From: Gemmatimonadota bacterium
GTDB taxonomy: Bacteria; Gemmatimonadota; Gemmatimonadetes; Longimicrobiales; Gaopeijiaceae
NCBI GenBank assembly: GCA_013002885.1
Contig: JABDLS010000029.1
Span: forward strand, 1 to 40,333
DNA length: 40,333 nt
Direction of reading: 5' to 3'
The position numbers and the translations under genes are program-made. The notes under the pieces are model-generated. The model saw only the letters and a list, made by a program, of their open reading frames with translations, did not search any database and was not told the origin of the DNA. Shown piece after piece: positions 1 to 6,174 of the stretch (its first letter is position 1; each line of letters begins with the position of its first letter).

Positions 1-1
1 G

Positions 2-892
2 GCTCGACGTGCGCTGGGAAGTATCACGACCGCACCCGCTACCGACGCCTGTCCAGGCTCGAGTTGCCTCACTTTTGAGGTCGAGAGCGATGATCTGATG
101 GAGGCAGCCTCGGGGCGGATCGTGGTATCCGAGCCAGTAGGCGAGATGCGGGGCACGGTCCTGAGCTTTTCGGGCGGGCCTGGCACTTGGCTCTCCGGGG
201 ACGAGCAAACGATGACAGCCTGGTCCGAGGCGGGCTTCCGTCTGGTCCGGGTCCAGTGGGACGCGAACTGGTGGGCTGGTTCCTCAGAAACGGAAGGGTT
301 CGCGGCTCTGGCTTGTAGGCCAGCGACGGTCACCAACTGGGTGGCGGACAATCTAGTAGACGCAGATCAACCGCTCTGCGTCGAGGGTGGCTCCGGTGGA
401 GCAGGCCAGGTCGCCTATGGACTGACTCACTATGATCTGGAAGAGAGGGTCTCTCTAGCGGTTCCGTGGACTGGATTCTGGATGGGCAGGATTGATCTGG
501 GGTGTCTCGACAATGATCCGCGGAACGCGGAACTCCACTACGGCGAGGGCCCACGGCGTGCGATCGATCTTAGCTACGGGTTCTCCGCCGAGGAGGACGG
601 GCCGTGTCTTACGCAGGACGAATCCTTCCGTGCCGCCTTCGCCGAAGCGAGCATTTCGGTCGACTCCGACCTGCACTACCCGAATACAATGGTCTGGCAC
701 GTGCTGGCCGGCGCCGACGAGGTAGGGGCCCTCGGTCAGGGCCTGACCTATTCCGATGCGATGTTGAGGGCCGGATCGCCGCACGTCCGTGTCGACGTCT
801 TGCCTGGCCTCCTGCACGGGCTCCGTGGGCCGACGGATGCGGGAGCGCTGAAGATCCGTGATGTCATCATGCAGGAATGCGTTCTTCGTTAG
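2..892 (+). CDS. Alpha/beta-hydrolase-like protein, 5'-truncated by the window edge
   Basis: The reading frame is open from base 2, and the 32 codons before the first in-frame ATG (98) read as protein (TDACPGSSCLTFEV), so the true start lies outside the window. Seen: a beta-strand-rich start with GTVLSFSGGPGT, a nucleophile-elbow-like GGSGGAG (Ser about residue 131 of the visible 296), a D in AGADE, and a late His in LPGLLHGL. This order, Ser-Asp-His, fits the alpha/beta hydrolase fold. Several Cys residues and the Cys-rich lead suggest an exported enzyme, which is inference. The substrate cannot be told. The gene is followed within about 20 bases by a degenerate attC-like site, so it may be the leftmost visible cassette. 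The family call is moderately sure. Confidence 0.6.
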   Translation, partial: ARRALGSITTAPATDACPGSSCLTFEVESDDLMEAASGRIVVSEPVGEMRGTVLSFSGGPGTWLSGDEQTMTAWSEAGFRLVRVQWDANWWAGSSETEGFAALACRPATVTNWVADNLVDADQPLCVEGGSGGAGQVAYGLTHYDLEERVSLAVPWTGFWMGRIDLGCLDNDPRNAELHYGEGPRRAIDLSYGFSAEEDGPCLTQDESFRAAFAEASISVDSDLHYPNTMVWHVLAGADEVGALGQGLTYSDAMLRAGSPHVRVDVLPGLLHGLRGPTDAGALKIRDVIMQECVLR

Positions 893-908
893 CCGATTCA
901 GCGGGCGC

Positions 909-1010
909 AGCCGACAAGCGATTACTGTTACACCGAAGAACGCATGGGTACGCGCTGCGCTCATTCTTGTGAACGGGCGGGTGCCGCAGTAGAAACGCGA
1001 GACGTAGGCA
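909..1010 (+). other. Degenerate type-A attC site
   Basis: CCGACAAGCGATTACTG at 911 matches the type-A left half of the intact sites at 4625 and 5446. GGGTGCCGCAGTAGAAACGC near 980 followed by GAGACGTAGGC matches their right half. The opening box reads CCGAC instead of CTAAC, and the closing box lacks one T (GTAGGC for GTTAGGC). The site is therefore probably worn and poorly recombinogenic. Confidence 0.6.
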
Positions 1011-1063
1011 GTGGACGTCAAAGCGCCAGGCGATCGGGAGGGTTGGGCGACCGGGCGCGCATC

Positions 1064-1119
1064 CGATAACAAGAGGCTTCCGGCTCCGCGCCTGGCGGCG
1101 CTCCGACCGACAGTTGAGG
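1064..1119 (+). other. Short, probably truncated type-B attC site
   Basis: CGATAACAAGAGGCTTCCGG at 1064 is the type-B left half. The right half (GGCCGGTTCGGAAGCCC in the full copies) is missing, yet GTTGAGG at 1113 could serve as a closing box just before the higA start. Only about 53 bases (1011-1063) separate it from the preceding site, and they contain no credible gene. This is either an empty mini-cassette or a deletion scar. Confidence 0.5.
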
Positions 1120-1131
1120 GAGCCAACCGGA

Positions 1132-1455
1132 ATGGTCAGAGTGCCAACCCACCAGCCGCCCAGTCACCCGGGCGCCATGCTGCTCCACGAGTTCCTGGAG
1201 CCACTGGGCCTTACACAGACTGAACTCGCGCAGCGCATGGAGATCCCGTTCCAGCGCCTCAACAGCCTGGTCAACGCTCGCAGATCGGTCAGCCCCGATA
1301 CCGCTCTTCGACTCGCCAAGGTCTTCGGGACCTCCCCCGGCTTCTGGATGAACCACCAGCTACGGTGGGACCTGTTCCATGCCCAGCGCGACGCCAAAGA
1401 GGTTCTGGACCGAATCGAAACCCTCGACCACGAAGAGCTCGCGCGCACCGATTGA
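1132..1455 (+). CDS. higA: HigA-type antitoxin, solitary, XRE helix-turn-helix
   Basis: This 107-residue protein has the HigA/VapI layout: N-terminal HPGAMLLHEFLEPLGL, then the helix-turn-helix (LTQTELAQRM...RLNSLVNARRSVS, residues about 27-60), then the family signature FGTSPGFWMNHQ. HigA normally binds and neutralises the HigB mRNA interferase and represses the higBA promoter. ATG 1132 gives the usual length; an upstream TTG at 1114 lies inside the attC closing box. No HigB gene precedes or follows within the cassette (1120-1478), so this is an orphan antitoxin. It may be an anti-addiction cassette against HigB toxins elsewhere, or a regulator; both are inference. Confidence 0.88.
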   Translation: MVRVPTHQPPSHPGAMLLHEFLEPLGLTQTELAQRMEIPFQRLNSLVNARRSVSPDTALRLAKVFGTSPGFWMNHQLRWDLFHAQRDAKEVLDRIETLDHEELARTD

Positions 1456-1478
1456 TGGGGGCCACCGTGCGTGAACTC

Positions 1479-1635
1479 GTATAACAATAGGTCTTCCGGC
1501 TCCGCGCCCTGCGGGCGCTCCGTCCCAAACGGCCCCGACCGAAGTCGACGGTTCTGGCGTAGCCGATGCCGCCCGCCGTAGTGTCATCCTGAACGTAGTA
1601 GTCGGGGCCGGTTCGGAAGCCCTTGAACGTTAGAA
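1479..1635 (+). other. Type-B attC site, full length
   Basis: The site opens with GTATAAC (1479) and closes with GTTAGAA (1629), about 157 bp. The left arm AGGTCTTCCGGCTCCG pairs imperfectly with the right arm GGTTCGGAAGCCCTTGAAC, as expected for a cassette recombination hairpin. It lies 24 bases after the higA stop and about 95 bases before the next start codon. Confidence 0.7.
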
Positions 1636-1730
1636 GAAACGGGATTGGAAGGCGGTGCCTGCCAGGGTATCCTGAAGCGCGCCACGATCCGCACCCGCTT
1701 TCATAGCCGGTACCCCAGCCTAGGAGAGGT

Positions 1731-2435
1731 ATGCCCACCCACGGCGACAACACGTGGTCGCGGTTTCTCATTGAGGGCGTGGTGATCGTCGTGTCGATCC
1801 TACTCGCATTTGGGATCGATGCGTGGTGGGGGCAGCACCAGGATCGGGTCGCCGAAGGCGAGGCGATCGATCAGCTTGCAGAAGACTTCAGGGCGAACGG
1901 TCTCCGTCTGGATACACTGCGCGAAACCCATGAAGCGGCATTGGATGCGGCCTACGAGATTCTCGCGCGCGCTGGAATGGGTGGGCAGCCAAAGAGTACT
2001 GCGCGGACGGGAGAGGTCGTCTATGTCTCACTCCGGGCATGGAGCTACGATCCAGTGCTCGGCGGCATCAACTCGCTCATCCAGTCCGGGCGACTGGGGC
2101 TATTGCGCAACGACTCGCTTCGGGTGGCCATTGCTGGCTGGCCTGATATCGTCGGCGACCTAAGCGGTGACGAGTGGCTCGAGACCACGAATACCTTTGA
2201 GAAGTTGGGGCCCTATCTCATCGCTCGGGGCTCGATGTTTGACGCACTCCGAGCCGGTGGCAAGATGACTCGATTGGACGCTTCTCCCGGGTCCGACCTT
2301 GGGTATCTCCTGTCCGACTCGACATTCCTTCAGATGATGAGTTGGAGGGTGAACGGCCTCGAGAGCATCCTCCTTGAGGTCGAGACCGTGGACCAATCGA
2401 TTGTCAGGATCCTCAGGCTGCTGGGAAGCAATTGA
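1731..2435 (+). CDS. Anchored family protein, copy 1 (DUF6090-like)
   Basis: The 234-residue protein has a single N-terminal hydrophobic segment (about residues 13-31, containing VVIVVSILLAFGIDAWW). A charged, probably helical region (QLAEDFRANGLRLDTLRETHEAAL) follows, then a C-terminal part with SLIQSGRLGLLRNDSLRVAI. The same layout and motifs recur in four other genes of this window. It resembles the poorly characterised DUF6090-type proteins; no catalytic residues are apparent. The most likely topology is a membrane-anchored domain outside the cytoplasm, which is inference. The SD AGGAGAGG sits directly before ATG 1731. It is a cassette gene lying between attC sites at 1479 and 2461. Confidence 0.7.
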   Translation: MPTHGDNTWSRFLIEGVVIVVSILLAFGIDAWWGQHQDRVAEGEAIDQLAEDFRANGLRLDTLRETHEAALDAAYEILARAGMGGQPKSTARTGEVVYVSLRAWSYDPVLGGINSLIQSGRLGLLRNDSLRVAIAGWPDIVGDLSGDEWLETTNTFEKLGPYLIARGSMFDALRAGGKMTRLDASPGSDLGYLLSDSTFLQMMSWRVNGLESILLEVETVDQSIVRILRLLGSN

Positions 2436-2460
2436 GGCGAGGCTCGACCGCAGCCACTTC

Positions 2461-2593
2461 TTCTAACACCCGGGCTTCCGGCTCCGCGCCTGCGGCGCTC
2501 CGTCCCAACCGGCCCTGAGCGGGCAGATGCGGGTCGCGGAATCGCTGCGGTCGACCGTAGTGTGGAAGGCGGAATGGGTTCCGCCTGTTGCGG
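2461..2593 (+). other. Type-B attC site, divergent right end
   Basis: TTCTAAC at 2461 is followed by the type-B left arm GGGCTTCCGGCTCCGCGCC. The right part carries GTCGACCGTAGTGTGG and a weak complementary arm before GTTGCGG (2587). A copy of the central motif also occurs in the attC-like sequence near 9,760. Confidence 0.6.
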
Positions 2594-2640
2594 GCCACAT
2601 CCTAAGTAAGGGCAAGTCATCCAAACGCAGGAGTCACCCT

Positions 2641-3339
2641 ATTTTCGTAGGACATCTAGCCGTCGCGTTAGGCTCCAAGAGTGTCGACAAACAGGTTCCG
2701 CTGGCGGCTGCAGTTGCCGCGGCGTTCGCATTGGACTTGATCTGGCCCGTCCTGCTATTGCTGGGAGCGGAAGAGGTCCGGATCAACCCGGGTGACACCG
2801 CGTTCACTGCGCTTGCTTTCGACTCCTATCCATGGAGCCATAGTCTTCTACTCGTGCTTGGGTGGTCCCTCGTCGCGGCGTTCGTTGCCCGGCGTTTCCT
2901 AGGCACATGGCGAGCAGCGGCCGTCATCGGGGTCCTGGTGCTGAGCCATTGGGTTTTAGATTTCGTCACCCATCGCCCCGATCTTCCAATCTGGCCCGGC
3001 GGTCCCTTGGCGGGGCTTGGTCTATGGAACTCCGTACCTGGGACGATCGTCGTAGAGGCCGGACTGCTGGCAGCGGGACTCTCACTCTATGCCTCGGCGA
3101 CGAAACCTCGAGACCGCATCGGACGGTGGTCACTCGTTAGCTTAGTCGCATTGACGAGCCTCATTTGGGTGACTCAGCCTTGGGCCCCATTGCCACCATC
3201 GTCCGGAGCCGTCGCTTGGGGCGCACTCATTCTTTGGCTGCTTCCTCCATGGGCGGCCTGGGTCGAGAAGCACAGAACGACCGAAGGGGCAGTTGCTCCC
3301 GTGTCCGATGGGTCGAGTGACAAAGTCACCGACGCTTAA
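2641..3339 (+). CDS. YdjM-like membrane-bound metal-dependent hydrolase family protein, probable ATT start
   Basis: The 232-residue polytopic protein has about six hydrophobic segments. It starts FVGHLAVALGSK and has conserved His/Asp sites in YPWSHSLL and LSHWVLDFVTHRPDLP, the pattern of the YdjM/DUF457 family of predicted inner-membrane metal-dependent hydrolases; the reaction is unknown. Homologues typically begin at M-F-V-G-H. Here that codon is ATT (2641), preceded by a good SD (AGGAG, 2629-2633) at 7 bases. The in-frame ATG at 2527 lies inside the attC hairpin and would add 38 atypical residues. I therefore favour an ATT start, which is rare. The stop codon TAA forms part of the next attC opening box. 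Confidence 0.75.
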   Translation: MFVGHLAVALGSKSVDKQVPLAAAVAAAFALDLIWPVLLLLGAEEVRINPGDTAFTALAFDSYPWSHSLLLVLGWSLVAAFVARRFLGTWRAAAVIGVLVLSHWVLDFVTHRPDLPIWPGGPLAGLGLWNSVPGTIVVEAGLLAAGLSLYASATKPRDRIGRWSLVSLVALTSLIWVTQPWAPLPPSSGAVAWGALILWLLPPWAAWVEKHRTTEGAVAPVSDGSSDKVTDA

Positions 3340-3436
3340 CAAACAGTTGCCGCCTGCGCTCGCTTTGCTCACTCCGGTGAATCACGGCTCGCGTTCGCGA
3401 GCCGCGCCGGCAGCCGCGAACACCTCGCATTGACGC
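3334..3436 (+). other. attC-like palindrome after the YdjM-like gene
   Basis: GCTTAAC at 3334 contains the stop codon of the gene before it and matches the attC opening box. The arm CAGTTGCCGCCTGCGCTCGC pairs imperfectly with CGCCGGCAGCCGCGAACACC. Between them is a perfect small hairpin, CGGCTCGCG-TT-CGCGAGCCG. The closing box (ATTGACG) is poor. Its sequence belongs to neither type A nor type B. Confidence 0.5.
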
Positions 3437-3682
3437 CATTGGTTGCCCAAGTTGGCCCCCCGGGTCGCCCGACCCACCCTGGCGCCTTGGTCTGGAGAGG
3501 GAAGAAATAGAGGAATCGCCCGTCAAGAAGCACAACCTGTCCGAAACGATGCGCCTGCTTGCCAACCTGGGCGTAATCGGGGCGGGCGATCAGCAAGGCA
3601 GCCTCTTTCGAAGAGGAACGGCGGAGGTGAAGCGAACGGACCGCGGCCCTGGAGATTCGGAACAGGCGGGCGGGCACACCTC
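3437..3682 (+). other. Cassette interior with only a doubtful coding remnant
   Basis: No gene here is convincing. One frame is open from about 3423 through 3682 and reads in part LEREEIEESPVKKHNLSET then MRLLANLGVIGAGDQQG (ATG 3549), with fairly biased codons. It has no start with an SD and runs on into the next attC without a stop. Another frame (from 3443) stops exactly at the attC TAA, but its composition is not protein-like. A decayed or truncated cassette gene is the likeliest reading. Confidence 0.35.
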
Positions 3683-3837
3683 GCCTAACAAGAGACTTCC
3701 GGCTCCGCGCCCTGCGGGAGTTGCGTCCCAAACGCCCCCTGAGCTAGTGACGGTCCTAGCGGGAACGCTGCGGCTGGGCCTAGTCTGACGAGGTGAGCAG
3801 TACCGACGGGGCCGGTTCGAAGCCCTGAACGTTCGGC
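3683..3837 (+). other. Type-B attC site, full length
   Basis: GCCTAAC (3683) opens the site, a perfect match to the R-Y-Y-Y-A-A-C consensus, and GTTCGGC (3831) closes it. The left arm GAGACTTCCGGCTCCGCGCC pairs imperfectly with the right arm GGGGCCGGTTCGAAGCCC. At 155 bp its length matches the copy at 1479. Confidence 0.68.
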
Positions 3838-3965
3838 GAGATGGCCTCGACGGCCGACGGAGTATGGTAGAACGGCGACGTCGGTGCGGAAGGAGCGCGA
3901 CGGCGCAGTGTTCCCGAATCGTCGCAGTCGAATAGGAGTTAGAGTGCGAGGCGACATTTCGGAGC

Positions 3966-4001
3966 TTGCCCGTCCTTAGGCCATGTAGTACAATGTACGA
4001 C
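3966..4001 (+). promoter_or_regulatory. Promoter and operator of the vapBC cassette, giving a leaderless transcript
   Basis: TTGCCC (3966-3971), a 17-base spacer, then TACAAT (3989-3994) form a good sigma-70-type promoter. The predicted start is about 4001, directly at ATG 4002, so the message would be leaderless; no SD is visible. GTACAATGTAC (3989-3999 with one flanking base) is a near-palindrome across the -10, a natural site for VapB autorepression. Cassettes lack promoters as a rule, but toxin-antitoxin cassettes usually bring their own. Confidence 0.6.
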
Positions 4002-4223
4002 ATGAAGACCGCCGCCGTTACCATCCGATTGGACCCGCAGCTCGAAGAGCTCCTCGACGAGGTGTGCCGTGAGACCGGCCAGTCGCGCAGTGAGGTTGTG
4101 CGCGATGCACTTCGACGTCAGCTGACCCTTCGTCTCTTCGAAGAGGCGCGTCGGAAGGTCATTCCATTCGCTGAGGCTGCAGGGGTCTACACCGACGAGG
4201 ACGTCTTCAAGCTCATGTCGTGA
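4002..4223 (+). CDS. vapB: VapB-type ribbon-helix-helix antitoxin
   Basis: This 73-residue protein begins with the ribbon-helix-helix fold: strand AAVTIRLDPQ, helix LEELLDEVCRETG, turn, then helix SRSEVVRDALRRQLTL. The C-terminal tail (PFAEAAGVYTDEDVFKLMS) is the part that would wrap and inhibit the toxin. It should bind the operator overlapping its own promoter. ATG 4002 is preferred because the predicted transcript begins there; ATG 3993 in frame lies within the -10 element. Its stop overlaps the start of the PIN toxin gene (GTGA), so the two are translationally coupled. Confidence 0.85.
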   Translation: MKTAAVTIRLDPQLEELLDEVCRETGQSRSEVVRDALRRQLTLRLFEEARRKVIPFAEAAGVYTDEDVFKLMS

Positions 4224-4630
4224 TCCGGGTTTGCCTGGATTCCAACGTTCTCGTCGCAGCCTTCGGAGCCCGGGGTCTTTGTACTGACGTGCTGGCTCAA
4301 GTGCTCAACGAGCAGCACCTAGTTGTTCCGGACGCGGTACGGGAGGAGACCCTGCGCATCCTCACGGACAAGTTCAAGCTCTCCTCCAAAGCGCTAGCCG
4401 CAGTAGTGGCTGTACTTGACCGCTGTGAAGCAGCTGCAGCGTCGGGCGAGCAGAGTCCCATCTCGGTGCGGGACGCAGACGACGAGCGAATCCTGGCCGA
4501 CGCCGTCGCGGCGGGCGTCCAGATCATGGTTACTGGCGACAAGGACCTGCTCGATGTTGCCGAGCAGTCGCCGATTCCAGTTCTCTCCCCCCGGGCCTTC
4601 CTGATGCTGACTCGCGGGGGCGCACTCTAA
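4220..4630 (+). CDS. vapC: PIN-domain toxin (COG1569-type VapC)
   Basis: The 136-residue protein is a full PIN domain. Acidic metal-binding residues fall in CLDSNVLVAAF (D7), REETLRIL (E42/E43), RDADDERIL (D85-D88) and VTGDKDLL (D107). PIN toxins are Mg-dependent endoribonucleases that cut tRNA or rRNA and halt translation. It starts at GTG 4220, overlapping the antitoxin stop. Its own stop TAA is part of the attC opening box at 4625, a layout typical of cassette genes. Nothing in the sequence suggests inactivation. Confidence 0.87.
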   Translation: MIRVCLDSNVLVAAFGARGLCTDVLAQVLNEQHLVVPDAVREETLRILTDKFKLSSKALAAVVAVLDRCEAAAASGEQSPISVRDADDERILADAVAAGVQIMVTGDKDLLDVAEQSPIPVLSPRAFLMLTRGGAL

Positions 4631-4740
4631 CAAGCGGTTGCTACTGTCACGGGTTGGCGGGTAGGTGACGGGCCACTCGCCTTCAGCTCGCGCCCCTTGT
4701 TAGAGGGAAGCCCGTGCAGCAGAATCGCAAGACGTTAGAT
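4625..4740 (+). other. Type-A attC site, intact
   Basis: CTCTAAC opens (4625) and GTTAGAT closes (4734), a perfect G-T-T-R-R-R-Y. The left arm AAGCGGTTGCTACTGTCACG pairs imperfectly with CCCGTGCAGCAGAATCGC on the right, with the usual unpaired bases. This is the best-preserved site in the window. Confidence 0.8.
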
Positions 4741-4774
4741 GGCTCCAGAACGGCCCCGATAGACCGCTGACGCC

Positions 4775-5152
4775 CTATTTGCGGTGCACCCGATATTCGA
4801 CACCCTCGAGCCCGTCGAAGTCGGAGTCCTGAGTCCAGAGCGTGGCGCTGAAGGCGCGGGCGGTCGCGAGGATGACGCTGTCGGCGAGTGGCAGCTTGAG
4901 ATCGGCACTCAGGTCCGCTGCCGCGACAGCCAGATCGGCATCGAGGTCGATCACCCGGCCTTTCCTCATCTGGGACACAGCGTGTAGGGCGATTTCCGAG
5001 TCACGCTGAGTCCGAATCCGTTTGAACACCTCGAAAACGGTGATGCTCGGTACAAGGAGAGAGGCCGGGTCTTCAACGACCTGAGCGAAGTCCTCTGCGT
5101 TGGGCCCGTCCGCGAAGTATTCAAGCCACGCCGAGGAATCCACAACATTCAT
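4775..5152 (-). CDS. vapC: PIN-domain toxin of an AbrB/PIN pair, inverted in its cassette
   Basis: The 125-residue PIN domain has D5 (VVDSSAWLEYF), E41 (VFEVFKRI), D91 (LPLADSVILATA) and D109/D111 (TQDSDFDGL), the complete acidic set. A VapC-like ribonuclease is expected. Its start overlaps the end of the AbrB-type antitoxin gene by four bases, so translation is coupled. The pair reads against the direction of the array and so cannot be served by a promoter at the array head. The gene ends about 35 bases from the attC closing box at 4740. Confidence 0.86.
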   Translation of the reverse strand: MNVVDSSAWLEYFADGPNAEDFAQVVEDPASLLVPSITVFEVFKRIRTQRDSEIALHAVSQMRKGRVIDLDADLAVAAADLSADLKLPLADSVILATARAFSATLWTQDSDFDGLEGVEYRVHRK

Positions 5153-5355
5153 ACCCGATCCTCATCCCTCGGTACCGACGTGTCGATCCCGCGGAGGGAG
5201 CCGCGCATCGATTGAACTGGTACGACGGGGATGAGCTCAATCCGCCCGCGGTACGGAATCGCGTCTACGAGTTGACCCGGCTTGAGGTCGAGTTTTTCCC
5301 GGACATCCTTGGGAATCACCACTTGGAAGCGCGAAGAAATGGTCACCACAGTCAT
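5149..5355 (-). CDS. vapB: AbrB/SpoVT-fold antitoxin
   Basis: The 68-residue protein carries the swapped-hairpin AbrB fold: TVVTISSRFQVVIPKDVRE, then LDLKPGQLVDAIPYRGRIEL. The rest is a short tail (SMRGSLRGIDTSV) that would contact the toxin. ATG 5355 is preferred; an in-frame TTG at 5361 is possible. It is the first gene of the inverted pair, with an AT-rich palindrome 26 bases upstream that is probably its operator. Confidence 0.84.
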   Translation of the reverse strand: MTVVTISSRFQVVIPKDVREKLDLKPGQLVDAIPYRGRIELIPVVPVQSMRGSLRGIDTSVPRDEDRV

Positions 5356-5380
5356 GGTCAACCTAGGTTAGAGTCCGTCC

Positions 5381-5392
5381 GTATACTTATAC
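5381..5392 (-). promoter_or_regulatory. Palindromic operator upstream of the AbrB/PIN pair
   Basis: GTATACTTATAC has five-base arms (GTATA/TATAC) around a two-base centre. It is the only AT-rich patch in the intergenic stretch and sits where the promoter for the minus-strand pair must be. Reading on the minus strand, TATAAG or TATACG could act as the -10; no clear -35 is seen. Autoregulation by the AbrB/PIN complex is inferred. Confidence 0.45.
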
Positions 5393-5445
5393 TCATCAGA
5401 ACGAACCCGGTTCCGCAAGACGCCATTGCTGACGAACGCTGAGCC

Positions 5446-5544
5446 ATCTAACAAGCGATTGCTACTGACGCGGGTTACCATGAGGGCACGCGCTTCGCGC
5501 TGATGAGCGGATGGGCCGTGCAGCAGAATCGCGAGACGCTAGGC
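5446..5544 (+). other. Type-A attC site
   Basis: ATCTAAC at 5446 is a perfect opening box. GCTAGGC at 5538 closes with one mismatch (C for T). The arms are AAGCGATTGCTACTGACGCG and GCCGTGCAGCAGAATCGC. At 99 bp it is shorter than the copy at 4625 because the central loop is smaller. Confidence 0.75.
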
Positions 5545-5564
5545 GGCATCGAAAGGGGCGTGGA

Positions 5565-6089
5565 TTGCGAAGGCTCGTCATCTTGGTCGGGGCGTCCGGC
5601 TCCGGGAAGTCTGCCGTGGCACGACTGTTGGCCACGCGCGCTCCGTGGGAGGGTCAGGTCTTTCATCTGGACGATATCGGCGTGCCGACCGGCACGGGAT
5701 GGGACCTATTCGACAGTGGGGAAGATTGGCAGAACTGGGCGACCGCGAAGTGGATCGCTCATCTCGCGGCCCGAGACGGCGGTCTCCAGCTTCTGGATGC
5801 TCAGACGCGTCCATGCTTCATTCACGCCGCGATCGAAAGGCATGCCGACTTCGAGGCTACCATCGTCCTGCTCGACTGTAGCGCGGATGTTCGTCGCTAT
5901 CGGCTGGTGGAGCTGCGAGATCGGGCCGAGTTGGCCAGTGCGAAAATGGAAAACTGGGCCGGCTACCTCCGCGACCAAGCAGAGGAATTGGGGATCGCGC
6001 GCATCGACACGAGCTCACTGTCGGTGGAGCAGGTGGCCGCCAAGGTTGAGTCGATAGTAGGCGTCGGCTTGCCGGCGGACGCCGTCTAA
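5565..6089 (+). CDS. P-loop NTPase of the AAA/small-kinase type (cassette gene)
   Basis: The 174-residue protein starts RRLVILVGASGSGKSAVARL, with a Walker A at residues 9-16. It continues with FHLDDIGVP, a kinase-like Asp pair, and a strand IVLLDCSADVRRYRLVELR resembling the LID/base-sensing part of nucleoside or gluconate-type kinases. The substrate is unknown. TTG 5565 is preferred: it follows an SD-like AAGGGG and the attC closing box, while the in-frame ATG 5511 lies within the attC hairpin. The stop TAA lies in the next attC opening box (6084). Confidence 0.75.
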   Translation: MRRLVILVGASGSGKSAVARLLATRAPWEGQVFHLDDIGVPTGTGWDLFDSGEDWQNWATAKWIAHLAARDGGLQLLDAQTRPCFIHAAIERHADFEATIVLLDCSADVRRYRLVELRDRAELASAKMENWAGYLRDQAEELGIARIDTSSLSVEQVAAKVESIVGVGLPADAV

Positions 6090-6135
6090 CAAGGAATTGC
6101 TGCTGTCGCTGGAAGCCTTGAGGGCCTTAGCGATC
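6084..6135 (+). other. Type-A attC left half, right half lost
   Basis: GTCTAAC (6084) followed by AAGGAATTGCTGCTGTCGCT matches the left arm of type-A sites. No complementary right arm is found before the minus-strand cyclase gene ends at 6175. The recognisable intact array ends here. Confidence 0.55.
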
Positions 6136-6174
6136 GCTACGCGGTCGAAAAGGAAGTAGGAGAGCGGACCACCG

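Larger units (their letters stand above)
909..6135 (+). mobile_element. Integron-type gene-cassette array (no integrase in the window)
   Basis: Six to eight imperfect palindromes alternate with single genes or toxin-antitoxin pairs. The clearest sites open with R-Y-Y-Y-A-A-C overlapping or abutting a stop codon (4625, 5446, 6084, 3683) and close with G-T-T-R-R-R-Y or near matches (4734, 1629). The right half of each is an imperfect reverse complement of the left half. Two sequence types recur: type A (CTAACAAGCGATTGCTACTG on the left, GCCGTGCAGCAGAATCGC on the right) and type B (TAACAAGAGGCTTCCGGCTC on the left, GGCCGGTTCGGAAGCCC on the right). No tyrosine integrase is present, so intI and attI must lie left of base 1 or be lost. 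The rightmost site has only a left half, which marks the decayed end of the array. Confidence 0.75.

Noticed and set aside
455-1126. Minus-strand open frame across the hydrolase end and the first attC sites
   Set aside because: It covers two palindromic sites and a coding gene in another frame; composition is Arg/Pro-rich and unlike protein.
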